A DNA stretch of 32,828 nt from Acidimicrobiales bacterium (GTDB taxonomy: Bacteria > Actinomycetota > Acidimicrobiia > Acidimicrobiales > SZUA-35), in NCBI GenBank assembly GCA_024638815.1, contig JAHEJM010000035.1, positions 2,874 to 35,701 on the forward strand, read 5' to 3'. Shown here piece after piece: positions 31,756 through 32,828 of this stretch. The translations under genes were made by a program, and so were the position numbers. The notes beneath the pieces are model-generated. The model had not been told where the DNA came from. It saw nothing but the letters and a program-made list of their open reading frames with translations, and ran no database searches. The number at the start of each line of letters is the position of its first letter. Position 1 is the stretch's first letter.

Positions 31756-32828
31756 ATGATCGGGCAGCTGTGGGCGCTGGTCTGGCGAGATCTGCGGGCC
31801 AGGCTCCGAGACCGGTCGGCGCTGATTCTCGGCCTGGTGGCGCCGGCCGCACTGATTGCGGTGTTCTCCCTGGCCGCCGAAGGACCGACCCAGTCCGATC
31901 TCGAGGTCGGCTTTGCCGCCGACGGCGAGACTCCCGTTGCCCTGGCCATCCGGGACGGAGCACTGGCCTCACTGGAGGCCGATGACACCCTTGTCGTCAC
32001 CGAGTTCGGAGACCGGGAGGGCCTGGTGGCGGCCATCGAGGACGGTGACATCGGAGCCGGCATCGTCGTGACGGGTTCCGATCCGGCCGCGGTGGAGATG
32101 ATCCAGGAGTCCGATGCCGTGGTCAGCGGCGCCATCCTGGGGGCGGTGGCCGAGTCGTCTGCCACCGCCGTCGACGGCATCGGCCGGGCCATGGGGGCCG
32201 AGACGGTTCTCGGGGTCGAGTCGCCCTCACCGGAGCGTCTTCAGCAGCAGCTTCAGGCATCGCTGATCGAGGGTCAGGGCGCCGTCACCATCACGGAAGC
32301 CGCCGACGAGGTGGGCGGTATCGACCTCAAGACCCAGCTGGCAGCCGGCATGGCCACCTTCTTCCTGTTCTTCACCGTGCAGTTCGGAGTGCTGGGCCTG
32401 CTGGAAGAACGGCGTCAGGGCACCCTGACCCGGCTGTTGGTTTCGCCGGTGCCGGCGTGGCAGATCCTGTTGTCCAAGCTGCTGGTCAGCTTCATCGTCG
32501 GCGTCGCCTCAATGACCTGTCTCATCGCCTTCTCGGCCGTGCTGCTCGGGGCCCAGTGGGGGAACCCCCTGGGAGTGGCCGTCCTCGTGGTTGCCGGGGT
32601 TCTGGCCGCCGTGTCCACCGTCACGCTGGTCGTGGGGCTGGCCGACACCGCCGAGCAGGCCGGCGCCATCCAGTCGATGCTGGCCCTGGTGTTTGGCATC
32701 CTTGGCGGCTCCTTCTTCTCGTTGGCCCGATCGGGGGGCCTGGCCTCGACCCTCTCCCGGATCACCCCCCACTATTGGTTCGGGGAAGGACTGGTCCAGC
32801 TCAGCGGTGGTCAACCGTGGACGGCGGC
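31756..32828 (+). CDS. ABC-2 type exporter, membrane protein (cut by the window edge)
   Basis: An open frame of 357 codons runs to the window end without a stop. It starts MIGQLWALVWRDLRARLRDR with a first span (SALILGLVAPAALIAVFSLA), then a large extracytoplasmic loop (about 45-190), and after that at least four spans, including GMATFFLFFTVQFGVLGLL followed by EERRQGTLTRLLVSPVP, the coupling motif of ABC2_membrane_3 permeases. It is the partner of the ATPase just before it. The ATG at 31756 has GAGG five bases upstream; an in-frame GTG at 31750 is possible. Confidence 0.88.
   Translation, partial: MIGQLWALVWRDLRARLRDRSALILGLVAPAALIAVFSLAAEGPTQSDLEVGFAADGETPVALAIRDGALASLEADDTLVVTEFGDREGLVAAIEDGDIGAGIVVTGSDPAAVEMIQESDAVVSGAILGAVAESSATAVDGIGRAMGAETVLGVESPSPERLQQQLQASLIEGQGAVTITEAADEVGGIDLKTQLAAGMATFFLFFTVQFGVLGLLEERRQGTLTRLLVSPVPAWQILLSKLLVSFIVGVASMTCLIAFSAVLLGAQWGNPLGVAVLVVAGVLAAVSTVTLVVGLADTAEQAGAIQSMLALVFGILGGSFFSLARSGGLASTLSRITPHYWFGEGLVQLSGGQPWTA

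Overview
The window looks like chromosomal DNA of a high-GC actinobacterium. By eye the GC content is high throughout, codons end mostly in G or C, and GTG starts are frequent. Gene content and order recall the core block that mycobacteria and streptomycetes share: rmuC/metG-tatD-rsmA-ispE, tRNA-Gln, glmU-prs-rplY-pth-mfd, mazG, eno-divIC. A 32-residue bS22-type ribosomal protein, known from actinobacteria, supports this. The split KorA/KorB oxoacid:ferredoxin oxidoreductase, the coxSM genes and the mix of accessory genes would fit the class Acidimicrobiia, but that finer placement is inference.

Layout, left to right. 1-1443: a possible gene tail (+) facing coxS-coxM (-), two subunits of a molybdenum hydroxylase with no large subunit beside them. 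1834-3460: divIC and eno (-). 3737-5047: a tail-anchored Ser/Thr kinase (+), divergent from eno. 5052-10539: mazG, a parvulin-type lipoprotein, korB and korA (-). 10540-10853: a control region with repeats and a palindrome. 10854-12044: a DapC-like aminotransferase (+). 12110-14638: a Vps62-like multi-membrane protein and a frameshifted Kbp-like BON/LysM gene (-). 14877-16933: a pseudokinase and a zinc-ribbon/FHA protein whose genes overlap (+). 16955-18151: a HAD hydrolase and a broken DUF169-like gene (-). 18148-25198: mfd, pth, rplY, prs and a degenerate glmU (-). 25420-25492: tRNA-Gln (-) with a terminator. 25628-25726: bS22 (+). 25742-30709: ispE, rsmA, tatD, metG and rmuC (-). 30789-32828: an ABC exporter ATPase and its permease (+), the latter cut by the window edge.

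Most genes are housekeeping: translation (metG, tRNA-Gln, rplY, pth, bS22, rsmA), nucleotide and envelope precursors (prs, glmU, ispE), DNA repair (mfd, rmuC, mazG), glycolysis (eno) and ferredoxin-linked carbon metabolism (korAB). Compared with the usual actinobacterial order, the stretch between mfd and mazG holds an accessory block of about 11 kb (korAB, dapC, Vps62-like, Kbp-like, pseudokinase/FHA, HAD, DUF169 remnant).

The observations I rate most worth following are the pseudokinase/FHA pair, the glmU copy that has lost signature residues in both halves, the single frameshift in the Kbp-like gene, the 13-bp repeats at the korA start, and the coxSM pair without coxL. I see no CRISPR array, insertion sequence, prophage or recognisable defence system.
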